64,000 bases of DNA from Psychrobium sp051201665 (lineage in GTDB: Bacteria; Pseudomonadota; Gammaproteobacteria; Enterobacterales; Psychrobiaceae): contig NZ_CP179210.1 of the NCBI RefSeq assembly GCF_051201665.1, positions 1-64,000 on the forward strand, written 5' to 3'. The notes beneath the pieces were generated by a model. That model ran no database searches. It worked only from the letters and a program-made list of their open reading frames with translations, and was not told the DNA's origin. This document shows, piece by piece, positions 51,810 through 61,308 of the stretch. How positions within the stretch are numbered: position 1 is the first letter of the stretch; each line of letters starts with the position of its first letter. The position numbers and the translations under genes are program-made.

Positions 51810-52662
51810 CCTTTAAACTTCGATAAAACAATTCAGTCGTGCGTTCTTGTGATAACCAATTACTGTATTTTAAATTTAATGGGCTTAACGGAGCTATTGC
51901 AACAACTTCTGCCATTGTTTTGTTGCCACTCATTGCTTCTATCATGAGGCTGCGTGCGCGTTTTAATAAGACTAAGTATTTCTTTAAGCTTTTTTTATCA
52001 GTGACTTGCCCATGACCAGGAATGATAGTAGTTTTGTCATCTGCGTGAGTTAACACATCTGTTACAGCGTCAATCACACCGCTTAAACTACCGCCGCTAT
52101 CAACATCGACGAAGGGTAATCCACCGAGATTAAAGTAAATGTCGCCAAGGTGAATAACGTTTGCTTTTGTGAAAAATACGACTGAATCGCCATCTGTGTG
52201 AGCATGAAGGTAATGCTTTAAATTGGCTTTTTCATTATTAAAATGCAATGTCATATCGTGACCAAAGCTTAATACAGGCAGAAACTTTGAGTTTTTACCG
52301 TGTTTTTCTTCCAATCTTTTATGAACATTGTGATGAGCAATGACATGGCTTCCATCGTTGGCAAAGTTTTCGTTACCGCCGGTGTGATCACTATGATAAT
52401 GGGTACTAACTACAAATTCTGCTCGATTAGTTTGAATGTTTCCTAACGCTTTTTTAATGTCATTTGAGAGGCGAGCAAATTGATCATCAATGATATAGAG
52501 TCCGTCCTTGCCGTGGCTTACTGCTATGTTACCGCCTTGTCCGTAAATAACATGTAGTTGCTTAGCAACCGGCGTTACTGTGAGTGGGCTCTTGTGCTCG
52601 TCAGCAATTGCTAATGGTGAACCAAGTAATAAACCGGCACTTAATAATGTAGTTAATTTCAT
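51793..52662 (-). CDS. Exported MBL-fold metallo-hydrolase
   Basis: A metallo-beta-lactamase-fold protein of 289 residues with a signal peptide (ends SPLAIA, cleavage near residue 20). Seen: the zinc motif THYHSDHTGGNE with H88, H90, D92 and H93, then LHAHTDGDSVVFF, a HLGDIYF strand and TTIIPGHGQV with the last ligand. It resembles periplasmic quinoprotein-relay/SoxH-like or beta-lactamase-like proteins, but I cannot assign a substrate. I chose the ATG at 52662 since AGGAG lies 8 nt upstream; the frame extends to 52701. Confidence 0.88.
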   Translation of the reverse strand: MKLTTLLSAGLLLGSPLAIADEHKSPLTVTPVAKQLHVIYGQGGNIAVSHGKDGLYIIDDQFARLSNDIKKALGNIQTNRAEFVVSTHYHSDHTGGNENFANDGSHVIAHHNVHKRLEEKHGKNSKFLPVLSFGHDMTLHFNNEKANLKHYLHAHTDGDSVVFFTKANVIHLGDIYFNLGGLPFVDVDSGGSLSGVIDAVTDVLTHADDKTTIIPGHGQVTDKKSLKKYLVLLKRARSLMIEAMSGNKTMAEVVAIAPLSPLNLKYSNWLSQERTTELFYRSLKAKHHH

Positions 52663-52746
52663 TATCGATACTCCTATGTATGGTTGGTTATTGGTTCTCA
52701 CTTTGACATACTAGGCTCACAAGGTAAATCATAGAAATGTAACCAT

Positions 52747-53856
52747 ATGAATGTAAGGTTTTTAATCATTAGCCTCTTAGTAATCAGTAGCTATCCTGTT
52801 CTAGCAAACGAGAGTAATTTCTCTGTTGATAATAAGCCCGTCACAGGGAAAATTGTGCCGTTAAATAGTCAAGATTTGTGTGATGTTGCGGCAGGCGCTA
52901 AAGCTTATTTGGATAAAGGAGAGGATTATGATGCATTGGCTAATCATGCCGGAATTAGTGAAAGTTTTGGAGGGAACTTAGTAAGAGTTAAAGCGACACT
53001 TTCATTTATTTGTAAGATAAATCAGGAAGATAAACATTCAAGTCGCCCCTCTCGTTTACATGATATTAATTTTATTAATCAACACTTTGAACGCGTACGC
53101 TGGCGACCAGATCAAGAACAGTCAGCAAAATTTTCACATCAGAAACCACTGTTAAAAAATATGCCAGCAGACAAATTACTGCTAACTAAGTATTACATTA
53201 AAAAAGCGACTGGCAGCTTGGCTAAGTCGAGTGATACGCCTCATGCGTTGTATGAAATACCCTATGATGAGCAGTCATTAACACTCGAACAAGCCGACGC
53301 TAAAAAAGCGAGTATTACCCGATACCAATATACTAAGCAGCAGGTGCTAACAGGTGTGTTAGACAAACAAGGTCTTGCGAAGCCAATGGTTTGGTTATCT
53401 CGAGATAATTTAGAAGATACGCTGATGCAAGGGACTGTCATGATTGAAGATAATCACGGTAAAGCGATGCATTTCTACAATGTGCATCGCAATAATGGTA
53501 TCGGTTATGATCGTAATCTCAAGAAAGAACAGCAAGGTCGATATTGGTATTTTAAACAAACAAATAGCGTGTTGGGTTACGGCAAGGATGCAAGTTATAA
53601 AGTGCCAATTAAACCGCTCGTTACTGTGGCTGGAGATCTTGCTCATTTAGGGTTGGGCAAACTTATCATGCTAAGCCACAACAACGAACACCGTTTAGTG
53701 GTGCTGGCTGATACTGGTGGGGCATTTGAAAACAATCAATATCAGTTGGACTATCTCGGCGGTTATTTTTATAACTGGCAAGATTACATCAAGACCTATA
53801 GGAATTTTCCTGATTATGTTGAATCTCGTATTTTGCTATTGAAAGAAGGGCATTAG
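52747..53856 (+). CDS. Exported protein with a 3D/MltA-like domain
   Basis: The 369 residues start with a signal peptide (cleavage near VLA-NES, residue 20). The C-terminal third holds VTVAGDLAHLGLGKLIMLS, VVLADTGGAFENNQYQLDYLGGYF with the conserved Asp at about residue 322, which is the layout of the 3D (double-psi barrel) domain of MltA lytic transglycosylases and relatives. The N-terminal part is not recognised. A role at the cell wall is plausible but not shown. It ends 2 nt before the next gene, a membrane regulator. Confidence 0.65.
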   Translation: MNVRFLIISLLVISSYPVLANESNFSVDNKPVTGKIVPLNSQDLCDVAAGAKAYLDKGEDYDALANHAGISESFGGNLVRVKATLSFICKINQEDKHSSRPSRLHDINFINQHFERVRWRPDQEQSAKFSHQKPLLKNMPADKLLLTKYYIKKATGSLAKSSDTPHALYEIPYDEQSLTLEQADAKKASITRYQYTKQQVLTGVLDKQGLAKPMVWLSRDNLEDTLMQGTVMIEDNHGKAMHFYNVHRNNGIGYDRNLKKEQQGRYWYFKQTNSVLGYGKDASYKVPIKPLVTVAGDLAHLGLGKLIMLSHNNEHRLVVLADTGGAFENNQYQLDYLGGYFYNWQDYIKTYRNFPDYVESRILLLKEGH

Positions 53857-53858
53857 GC

Positions 53859-55895
53859 ATGATGGCGCCGCAATGGATAAATGACAACAAAGTCGATTGG
53901 CAACGCGGTGAGGTGACCGTCGCCACGCAGATAAAGTCAGTTGAACCTAAAGCAATGGCGGTATTGCGAGTGCTTGTTGAAGCGAAAGGTGATGTTGTTA
54001 CCCAGCAAGAAATTTTAAGTCGGGTGTGGGGAGGTGTTGTGGTTGCTCCGAATGCGCTTCAACGATGTATTGCGCAATTACGTAAAGTATTTAACGATGA
54101 TGCAAAAACACAATCGGTCATCAAAACACATCCTAAGTTGGGTTATAGTTTAGTGGCTCATGTTTCACTATCTGCTAGTGAGCGTGTAGTGACTAATCGC
54201 TCATTTAAGCTCTATTCATTGCTGTTTTTTTCTGCTGTTGCATTGGCGAGTGGCTTGTTATGGCCGCCCAGTGATAAAGGGTTATCAAGTTTACCAATAA
54301 GTGTTCAGCAAGTATCGATGATAACGAGTGACGATGCGCCACAATTTGGCGGTGTCGTTGTTGATGACAACATCATTTTTATTGAAGGCGATTTACCACA
54401 ACATCAACGAATTGTGTCTAAACACCTTAACGATGGTCAAACAGTAATATTGTCAGACAATCTTTGGTTAAATGGTGAGTTGGCGGTTAGCTTTGAAAGG
54501 GATGCGCTGTACGTTAGTCGTTTATCAATCACTGATGACATTAAGTGTAGTGAAATAGCTAAATTGTCCCTTTATTTAGGCGAAGATAAAGCCAGTGTTA
54601 TTAAATCGAGCGCGTTGAAAACAGTGATACCTTGTGTTCAAGGCTTTTACCATCAGCCTCAATCATTTGGCCAAGACAAGTTGTTAACGCTTCATCGTTA
54701 TGGTGATGGTATTAATAGTTTGCAATTACACGATCTACTTAATGGCATGATTACGAATATCAATCATCAACTTGGTGATTTGGTTAAATTAGCGGTTGCA
54801 AGAGACACTAAACAACTGGCTATTCTCAGTCATCAACAAGGGAAGTTCCAAGTCAGTTTGGTATTACTCGCAAATAATAGTCTTGAAGTATTGCAGCAAT
54901 GGAATGTTGAAGATGCAGTTGCAGACTCAGCAATTCGTTGGCTGTCAGTCAATGAATTCGCGATAGCTGCTACGCAGTCACTTAAATTCTTTCGAGTCGA
55001 TGGAAGCGCGCATTCACTAATGATGCCTAGTCGTGACGCCTTGTTTGCTGTCTTACATTATGATGACCGATTTATTGTTGAGCTGGGACGCGAAGATTGG
55101 GATGTTCATCAAGCACAATTAGATGGCGATAGTTCAAACGCTAAATACGAAAATATCGCTCGCTCTATCTATGCAGATTCTTCTGGTAGTTTTAGACCGC
55201 AACACCCCTCTGTAAGCGTGTTGTCGTCACGTAGTGGCAATAAACAGATATGGCTTAAGAAAGAAACAACTAACCTGCAACTGACTGGCAGTCAATATGA
55301 TGTCTCTTCCTATGTCTGGTCTGGTGATGGTCTAGCCATTATTTATGTTAGTCATGGTCAACTGTGGATACAAAAGATCGGTGAGTCAGCTCGAAAGCTA
55401 GCGGCGTCATTTGAAGTGCATAGTATTTATCAGTGGTTTATTGACAATCAAAACGCTAAAACGCTGTTAGATGTCGTTATTAATGGGCACCGTGCGCTCG
55501 TTGAATATGACTTAGTCTTAGAAGAAGTGACATCGACAATAAATATTGAGACTCAGTGGGCGCAACGTACCAGTTATGACCAATACGTCATCAGTTCTCA
55601 AGGTGGTTATTTGAAAAAATTGCACGTTAATAACAATGAAATTGATGTTAGTGATATTGAGCAAACTCAATCAATGAAACTGCAATGGCGTTTTTTCTAT
55701 CGTGCTGATCACAGCTTATATTTTCAAGATAAACAACAGAACATTTGGCGTTTATCAATGGCTGATCTTGGTCTGGAAAAAGTTGGACATTATGATGAGA
55801 ACACCTTACTGATGACCGATATAGATCCTCAGCAAAGTCGTTACCTCAGTGATGCGTTTAAACGCAAAGTAAGAGACTTTGCGTTTATTAACTAG
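53859..55895 (+). CDS. Membrane-anchored winged-helix regulator with beta-propeller-like periplasmic region
   Basis: A CadC/ToxR-type design in one 678-residue protein: an OmpR-like winged-helix DNA-binding domain (about residues 8-102; TQQEILSRVWGGVVVAPNAL, IAQLRKVFNDD, IKTHPKLGYSL), a single transmembrane helix near residues 116-135, then a large periplasmic region with repeated strands in the style of TolB/WD40-like propellers. Such proteins control nearby genes in response to envelope or small-molecule signals. It is translated directly after the 3D-domain gene (2-nt gap), and may regulate it. Convergent with the next gene, overlapping by 4 nt. Confidence 0.8.
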   Translation: MMAPQWINDNKVDWQRGEVTVATQIKSVEPKAMAVLRVLVEAKGDVVTQQEILSRVWGGVVVAPNALQRCIAQLRKVFNDDAKTQSVIKTHPKLGYSLVAHVSLSASERVVTNRSFKLYSLLFFSAVALASGLLWPPSDKGLSSLPISVQQVSMITSDDAPQFGGVVVDDNIIFIEGDLPQHQRIVSKHLNDGQTVILSDNLWLNGELAVSFERDALYVSRLSITDDIKCSEIAKLSLYLGEDKASVIKSSALKTVIPCVQGFYHQPQSFGQDKLLTLHRYGDGINSLQLHDLLNGMITNINHQLGDLVKLAVARDTKQLAILSHQQGKFQVSLVLLANNSLEVLQQWNVEDAVADSAIRWLSVNEFAIAATQSLKFFRVDGSAHSLMMPSRDALFAVLHYDDRFIVELGREDWDVHQAQLDGDSSNAKYENIARSIYADSSGSFRPQHPSVSVLSSRSGNKQIWLKKETTNLQLTGSQYDVSSYVWSGDGLAIIYVSHGQLWIQKIGESARKLAASFEVHSIYQWFIDNQNAKTLLDVVINGHRALVEYDLVLEEVTSTINIETQWAQRTSYDQYVISSQGGYLKKLHVNNNEIDVSDIEQTQSMKLQWRFFYRADHSLYFQDKQQNIWRLSMADLGLEKVGHYDENTLLMTDIDPQQSRYLSDAFKRKVRDFAFIN

Positions 55896-57028
55896 TTTCT
55901 ATCAATGATCCGCTGGATATAATCAGTTGCTTCTTGGTTTTTCTGTGTCTGGGCGAGACTTAGTGCGTGAGTAATGACCTTTTTGTATAAAGCGGGGTGG
56001 CTATTTTCTAAATGAACATTTGCTAAAATAGTTCGGTAATAAATGTTGTCTGGCTTTAACTTAAGAATATGTTCAAGTGTTTCTATTTGAGCTGCTGCCT
56101 GATTATGTTGGCCATAGTAATCACTTAAATCATGAAGTGTGTTAACTGGTGACAGCGCATAACCGTATTTTCTTTCTAACGATTTGTAGTATCGATTAAC
56201 AGCAGGTACGCCTTCTTTAGCCATTAATGATAAGTCTTTCGGGTTGCGATCTGCGAATACTTGTTCTAATGCCTTCGGTAATAACGCCATTGGCGCTGTG
56301 TAATAGTTAATGTCGCTTTGGTTATCTAAATGCAGAGCCAATTTAGAATGGGTTTGGTGGCTGAATGTTGAAAGTTCTTCAAACGCACTGTGATTCTGAG
56401 AGAAATTACCTAAAGAAATATACGCTGAGCGAAACTTTAACTGGTCACTGGTCAATTGTTGTTTTATGCGAGCCATGAGGTTACTTTTGTCTAGCACCCA
56501 CGCTGGATTGATGCTGATGTAGGCGTTAAATAAATGTGGTGCATCAGCTAGGATATTTAATGGTAGGTTAGCGTTTGTTGAGTAGCCTTCCAAAATACTA
56601 AATGGCAATAATGGATAACGTTGTTTTATTTGAGGTAGGATTTCGCGCTCTAATATCTTTATCGTTAGTTTTGTATTGAGTCCTGACGCTTGGACATCTT
56701 TACCTTGTTGTTCATTTGGCGAGGCAATATAAGGCAGCTGCACAACAATAAGTGGCGGAATAGGGCCAAAACTTACATGGCTCATCCAGTTTATTTGTTC
56801 AACCATAGACTTTAATCGCCTATCACTTGCGGTTGTATACAGCGCAATGTAGCGTTGGTCGTCATTATCTTTGAAATTGGTGGGTAAGGTTATCGATACT
56901 GAAAGAGGCTGCTTGGTAAATTGACTCTTGATGTCAATTTGATGAGTAATTTGTTGGTTGGCATGAGCCAACGTGGTCACGCCCAGTAAAATGAAGAAAA
57001 TTAGCGTCTTAGTAACGGTTAAAGTCAT
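55892..57028 (-). CDS. Exported esterase-like protein with TPR-like tail
   Basis: The signal peptide (ends THA/LAHANQQ, about residue 23) is followed by an alpha/beta-hydrolase-like region resembling esterase D/IroE types. The nucleophile elbow is weak: LEGYSTNANLPL, not GxSxG. No clear acid or histidine is visible, so catalysis is doubtful. The C-terminal 100 residues (AAAQIETLEHILKLKPDNIYYRTILANVHL) have the spacing of TPR repeats. The 378-residue protein may bind rather than cleave its ligand. It stands alone. Confidence 0.7.
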   Translation of the reverse strand: MTLTVTKTLIFFILLGVTTLAHANQQITHQIDIKSQFTKQPLSVSITLPTNFKDNDDQRYIALYTTASDRRLKSMVEQINWMSHVSFGPIPPLIVVQLPYIASPNEQQGKDVQASGLNTKLTIKILEREILPQIKQRYPLLPFSILEGYSTNANLPLNILADAPHLFNAYISINPAWVLDKSNLMARIKQQLTSDQLKFRSAYISLGNFSQNHSAFEELSTFSHQTHSKLALHLDNQSDINYYTAPMALLPKALEQVFADRNPKDLSLMAKEGVPAVNRYYKSLERKYGYALSPVNTLHDLSDYYGQHNQAAAQIETLEHILKLKPDNIYYRTILANVHLENSHPALYKKVITHALSLAQTQKNQEATDYIQRIIDRN

Positions 57029-57229
57029 GGTTATTCCTTGTGAATGAGTTACCGAGTATTTAACGTGCTTATTACGCTAATAGATTGATTTTTTTATGTG
57101 TAAAAACTGATTTTTTTATGATTATTGGTTAAAAAACTTGATGAAAGACAAAGCGATATTTTTCATATCTAAGCTATGATACATTAGCGCTTATATCCCT
57201 TACTTAAATAACATGACACCCTCGAACTT

Positions 57230-58687
57230 ATGCAAACACGCTCTTTGATTCGAATTCTTGGTTTATTGATTACCATTTTTAGCACAACTCTACTTATTCC
57301 TGCGTTAATTGCGGCGCTGTACGATGATGGTGGTGGTGTTGCCTTTGTTCAATCATTTATTGTATGTGTCATCATCGGTTTGTTTTGTTGGTACCCTAAT
57401 CGAGAGCATAAGCGTGACCTAAAAGTGCGCGATGGATTCGTGGTGGTGGTGATGTTTTGGTTAGCGCTGGGAAGTGTTGGTGCGGTGCCTTTTGTGCTGT
57501 CAGACAAACCCGATATGAGCTTGACAGATAGCGTATTTGAATCTTTTTCAGCTCTGACAACCACTGGTGCAACGGTTATTACTGGGCTTGATAACTTACC
57601 TAAAGCAATACTGTTTTATCGACACTTACTGCAGTGGTTAGGTGGAATGGGGATAATCGTACTCGCTGTTGCTGTACTGCCAATGCTTGGTGTCGGTGGA
57701 ATGCAGCTATACCGTGCTGAAACCCCTGGGCCTGTCAAAGATTCAAAGATGACACCACGAATAGCCGAAACGGCTAAGGCGTTATGGTATATCTATTTGG
57801 TGTTAACAACCTTGTGTAGCTTGGCTTATTGGGCTGCCGGCATGACACCTTTTGATGCCATTTGTCACAGCTTCTCTACGATAGCAATAGGTGGTTTTTC
57901 TACGCATGATGCGAGTATTGGTTACTTTGACTCATCACTTATCAATTTGATTTGTGTAATATTTCTACTGATATCAGCGATTAATTTTAGTTTGCATTAC
58001 GCGGCGATTATTCGCCCGAAGCAAATGCTTCGTTCTTATTTTAAAGATCCAGAAATGCGTTTGTTTTTCTTATTCCAATTGGCGCTTGTCGTCATTGTTT
58101 TTAGCGTTCTGTATCGTGAAAACATTTATAATTCAGTAGACGAAGCCTTTGATCACGCTTTGTTTCAAGCGGTATCTGTTTCCACAACGGCTGGATTTGG
58201 CACACAAAGCTTTAGTGGTTGGCCGCTGTTTTTACCTTTATTGTTAATTTTTGCTTCCTTTGTTGGCGGGTGTGCTGGCTCAACTGGCGGCGGCATGAAG
58301 GTTATTCGTGTTGTATTACTATTTTTACAAGGCGCACGAGAGCTTAAACGATTGGTTCATCCACGCGCTGTTTATGCTATTCGTCTCGGCAATAAGGCTT
58401 TACCAGATAGGGTTGTCGATGCGGTTTGGGGATTCTTTGCTGCGTATGCATTAGTGTTTGTTATTTGCATGTTGGCGCTACTATTCACAGGTCTTGACGA
58501 TATTACCGCGTTTAGTGCAACGGCAGCTTCTCTCAACAACCTAGGCCCAGGACTTGGCGAAGTCGCTGCTCATTACGGTGATATTAATGATGCGGCAAAA
58601 TGGATTTTGGTTATTGCAATGTTGTTTGGACGCTTAGAAATATTCACCTTACTAGTCTTATTTACACCCGTATTTTGGAAAAACTAA
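57230..58687 (+). CDS. trkH: Potassium uptake protein TrkH
   Basis: TrkH is the channel-like membrane subunit of the Trk potassium uptake system; it works with the NAD-binding TrkA encoded 1.2 kb downstream on the other strand. The 485 residues carry about ten membrane segments and the four pore loops with glycine selectivity residues (TTTGATVI, FSTIAIGGFSTHD, STTAGFGTQSF, SLNNLGPGLGE). TrkH and hemG overlap by one nucleotide (TAATG), so they are coupled. Confidence 0.97.
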   Translation: MQTRSLIRILGLLITIFSTTLLIPALIAALYDDGGGVAFVQSFIVCVIIGLFCWYPNREHKRDLKVRDGFVVVVMFWLALGSVGAVPFVLSDKPDMSLTDSVFESFSALTTTGATVITGLDNLPKAILFYRHLLQWLGGMGIIVLAVAVLPMLGVGGMQLYRAETPGPVKDSKMTPRIAETAKALWYIYLVLTTLCSLAYWAAGMTPFDAICHSFSTIAIGGFSTHDASIGYFDSSLINLICVIFLLISAINFSLHYAAIIRPKQMLRSYFKDPEMRLFFLFQLALVVIVFSVLYRENIYNSVDEAFDHALFQAVSVSTTAGFGTQSFSGWPLFLPLLLIFASFVGGCAGSTGGGMKVIRVVLLFLQGARELKRLVHPRAVYAIRLGNKALPDRVVDAVWGFFAAYALVFVICMLALLFTGLDDITAFSATAASLNNLGPGLGEVAAHYGDINDAAKWILVIAMLFGRLEIFTLLVLFTPVFWKN

Positions 58688-59220
58688 TGTCGACGATTGC
58701 TTTAATTTACTCTACTCATGATGGCCAAACATTAAAGATATGTCAGCGTATTGCGCAACGTATGCAAGCCAATGGGCAGCAAACGTCATTACTGTCATTG
58801 GCTGACTGCAGCACTATTAATTGGCAAGAATTTGATCAGGTTATTATTGGCGCTTCTATTCGTTACGGTCATTTAAACAAGGCGTTATATACGTTTATAG
58901 AAACTCATAAAGAGTCGTTAGAACAGATAAATAATGCGTTTTTCTGTGTCAATCTTACCGCCAGAAAACCAGAAAAGAACACCCCAGAAACCAATGCGTA
59001 CATGAAGAAGTTTTTAACATTATCATCGTGGCAGCCGCAAAATTTGGCCGTATTCGCTGGTGCGCTACTTTATAGTAAGTATGGGTTCTTCGATAAGTTT
59101 ATGATTCGGCTAATCATGAAGATTACTGGTGGAGAAACTGATACCAGTAAAGATATAGAATATACAGATTGGGACAAAGTCGACGCCTATGCTGACACGC
59201 TATTGGCGTCTTTAGCTTAG
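58687..59220 (+). CDS. hemG: Protoporphyrinogen IX oxidase, menaquinone-dependent (HemG)
   Basis: HemG is a flavodoxin-like enzyme that oxidises protoporphyrinogen IX to protoporphyrin IX, the penultimate heme step. Seen: the FMN-binding start ALIYSTHDGQTLKICQRIA, a central IIGASIRYGHLNKALYTFI, and FCVNLTARKPEKNTPETNAY. The ATG at 58687 gives 177 residues; a longer frame from 58600 lies inside trkH. The trkH-hemG order is also found in E. coli. Confidence 0.95.
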   Translation: MSTIALIYSTHDGQTLKICQRIAQRMQANGQQTSLLSLADCSTINWQEFDQVIIGASIRYGHLNKALYTFIETHKESLEQINNAFFCVNLTARKPEKNTPETNAYMKKFLTLSSWQPQNLAVFAGALLYSKYGFFDKFMIRLIMKITGGETDTSKDIEYTDWDKVDAYADTLLASLA

Positions 59221-59231
59221 TTGCTAATTCA

Positions 59232-59885
59232 ATGAAATTTCCAATTCATATCGCATCGCCAGCACCTAACTATAAACAGTTTTTTATGCTGGCTGGTGGT
59301 TTGATATTGGTGCTAGCAATAGTTGGGCAAATAGTGTGGCCAACGCTCGCTTTGCAATTTGGTTTATTATGTCTTGGGGCTGTTGCGCTAATATCCATTG
59401 GTATTGCAAAGTATTTAGAGCCAGCAGTCAGTATTAAGTTGACTGAAAATTCGATCCGTTATTTCCATCGATATGGTCAATGGAAACTAGATTGGCGTAA
59501 CATTAGTCGTATTCATATCCCTCGGTTTTATCATCAACTAGAACATCGAGAAATATCCTATATAGGGATAAAAGTAGATGATTTAGAAGCCTTTCTTGAT
59601 AATGTTTCACCGCGCTTTGCAAGCCGAATTATTCATGAGCATCGCGATATTTTAGCACTCGCTATTTCCCAAGGTGATATCAATACGGCACAGGCGCAAA
59701 TCAACTTATCACCATTCAAACTCCCTTCTGGATTTGAAATAAAGGGGTCGTTGGCGCCATTTTTCCATCAAATGATATTGTTAGAAAGGCTTTATGGCGC
59801 CCATTTGTTTATTCCGTTCAGCGGGTTAACAATGCCGCCTAACGACATTATTAATCAGATGAATATTATAAGAAAAATGCGCTAG
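59232..59885 (+). CDS. DUF2982 family membrane protein
   Basis: A 217-residue protein with two N-terminal hydrophobic segments (FFMLAGGLILVLAIVGQIVW and LQFGLLCLGAVALISIGIAKYL) and a soluble remainder. I place it in DUF2982, a conserved family of Alteromonadales-type bacteria with no known function; I rely on memory of the family. It is 11 nt after hemG and probably in the same transcript. Its 3' end overlaps that of trkA by 20 nt. Confidence 0.7.
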   Translation: MKFPIHIASPAPNYKQFFMLAGGLILVLAIVGQIVWPTLALQFGLLCLGAVALISIGIAKYLEPAVSIKLTENSIRYFHRYGQWKLDWRNISRIHIPRFYHQLEHREISYIGIKVDDLEAFLDNVSPRFASRIIHEHRDILALAISQGDINTAQAQINLSPFKLPSGFEIKGSLAPFFHQMILLERLYGAHLFIPFSGLTMPPNDIINQMNIIRKMR

Positions 59886-61293
59886 GTGAGAAGAGTCGCT
59901 CGATGTCGCCAATGTGCTTCTTGTCGATTAAGAAAAGAATGACGTGATCGCCAGTCTTAATTTCAGTTTTATCATGAGCTATCAACACATCGTTATCACG
60001 GACAATGGCACCAATGGTCGCACCCGGTGGGATCTTAATATCCATAATACGGCGGCCAACAACTTTGGATGTCATGGAGTCGCCATTAGCAATAGCCTCA
60101 ATGGCTTCTGCTGCGCCACGACGTAACGAATAAACATTACTAATGTCACCGCGTCTAACGTGGGAAAGTAAGGCTGAAATGGTAATTTGCTGCGGTGAGA
60201 TGGTAATGTCGATGTTGGTATCTTCCATTAGATCAGCGTAAACGCTGCGCTGTATTAACACCATTACTTTTTTTGCACCCATTCGCTTGGCCAACATTGA
60301 AGACATTATATTGGCTTCATCGTCATTGGTTACTGCAATAAAGAGATCGGTTTGCTCAATGTGCTCTTCACTCAACAGCTCATGGTCCGCACCATCACCA
60401 ACAAAAACAGTTGCTTTGGTTAGCTGTTGGGATAAGGCTTGCGCTTGCTTTGGGTTACGCTCAATGAGTTTAACTTGATGGCTATGCTCTAATTGCTTAG
60501 CAAGGCCTGCACCAATATTACCACCGCCGACAATCATTACGCGTTTGTAATGATTTTCAAGTTTTTGTAGTTCGCCCATAACGGCGCGAATATGGCCCGT
60601 TGCTGCAATGAAAAATACTTCGTCATCGGCTTCAATAATAGTTGTGCCTTGTGGCCTAACTGGGCGTCCTTGTCTAAATATCGCGGCAACTCGTGCATCG
60701 ATGTTTGGCATGTGCTCTCTAAGTGCCGATAGCGCATGCCCTACTAAGGGGCCACCGTAATAGGCTCTTACAGCCACTAAACTTACTTTTCGATTGGCAA
60801 ATTGCAATACTTGTAGTGCGCCCGGATAGTCTACTAGGCGGCGAATATAGCCGGTTACCAAGGTTTCTGGAGAAATCAGCTCATCAATGATAAAGCCAGT
60901 GTTCTCATTATTCTTTTCTCGTTTCTTGTCATCTTTGAAGCAAGCTTTTTTAGAATGAAAAAGATGCTTGGCAACGCGCAGGTAATCTTCATTACGGATA
61001 CGCGCGATTTTTGTTGGGACTTTATATAACGAATAGGCGACATGACATGCGGTCATGTTAATTTCATCTGAATTGGTCACGGCAATAACAAGGTCGGCAT
61101 CATCAGCTCCGGCATCAAGTAATACTTGTGGATGCGATGCATGGCCATGTACGGCGCGCAAATCTAATTTATCTTTGAGTTCAGCGAGTGCTGCTCGATC
61201 ACTATCAACAATAGTGATATCGCTGTCTTCACCAACGAGGTTTTCTGCGAGGCTTCCGCCAACTTGCCCTGCACCTAAGATAATTATTTTCAC
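59866..61293 (-). CDS. trkA: Trk system potassium transporter TrkA
   Basis: TrkA is the cytoplasmic NAD(H)-binding regulator of TrkH. It has two RCK units, each opening with a Rossmann motif: KIIILGAGQVGGSLAENLV at the start and VMIVGGGNIGAGLAKQL near residue 234. The C-terminal part of each has the TrkA-C fold. The 475 residues are slightly longer than in E. coli, partly from a charged insert KKACFKDDKKREKNNEN in the first unit. It heads away from its partner trkH and is upstream of no other Trk gene. Confidence 0.96.
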   Translation of the reverse strand: MKIIILGAGQVGGSLAENLVGEDSDITIVDSDRAALAELKDKLDLRAVHGHASHPQVLLDAGADDADLVIAVTNSDEINMTACHVAYSLYKVPTKIARIRNEDYLRVAKHLFHSKKACFKDDKKREKNNENTGFIIDELISPETLVTGYIRRLVDYPGALQVLQFANRKVSLVAVRAYYGGPLVGHALSALREHMPNIDARVAAIFRQGRPVRPQGTTIIEADDEVFFIAATGHIRAVMGELQKLENHYKRVMIVGGGNIGAGLAKQLEHSHQVKLIERNPKQAQALSQQLTKATVFVGDGADHELLSEEHIEQTDLFIAVTNDDEANIMSSMLAKRMGAKKVMVLIQRSVYADLMEDTNIDITISPQQITISALLSHVRRGDISNVYSLRRGAAEAIEAIANGDSMTSKVVGRRIMDIKIPPGATIGAIVRDNDVLIAHDKTEIKTGDHVILFLIDKKHIGDIERLFSPSAFFL

Positions 61294-61308
61294 GCGGCTT
61301 ACCTTTGT

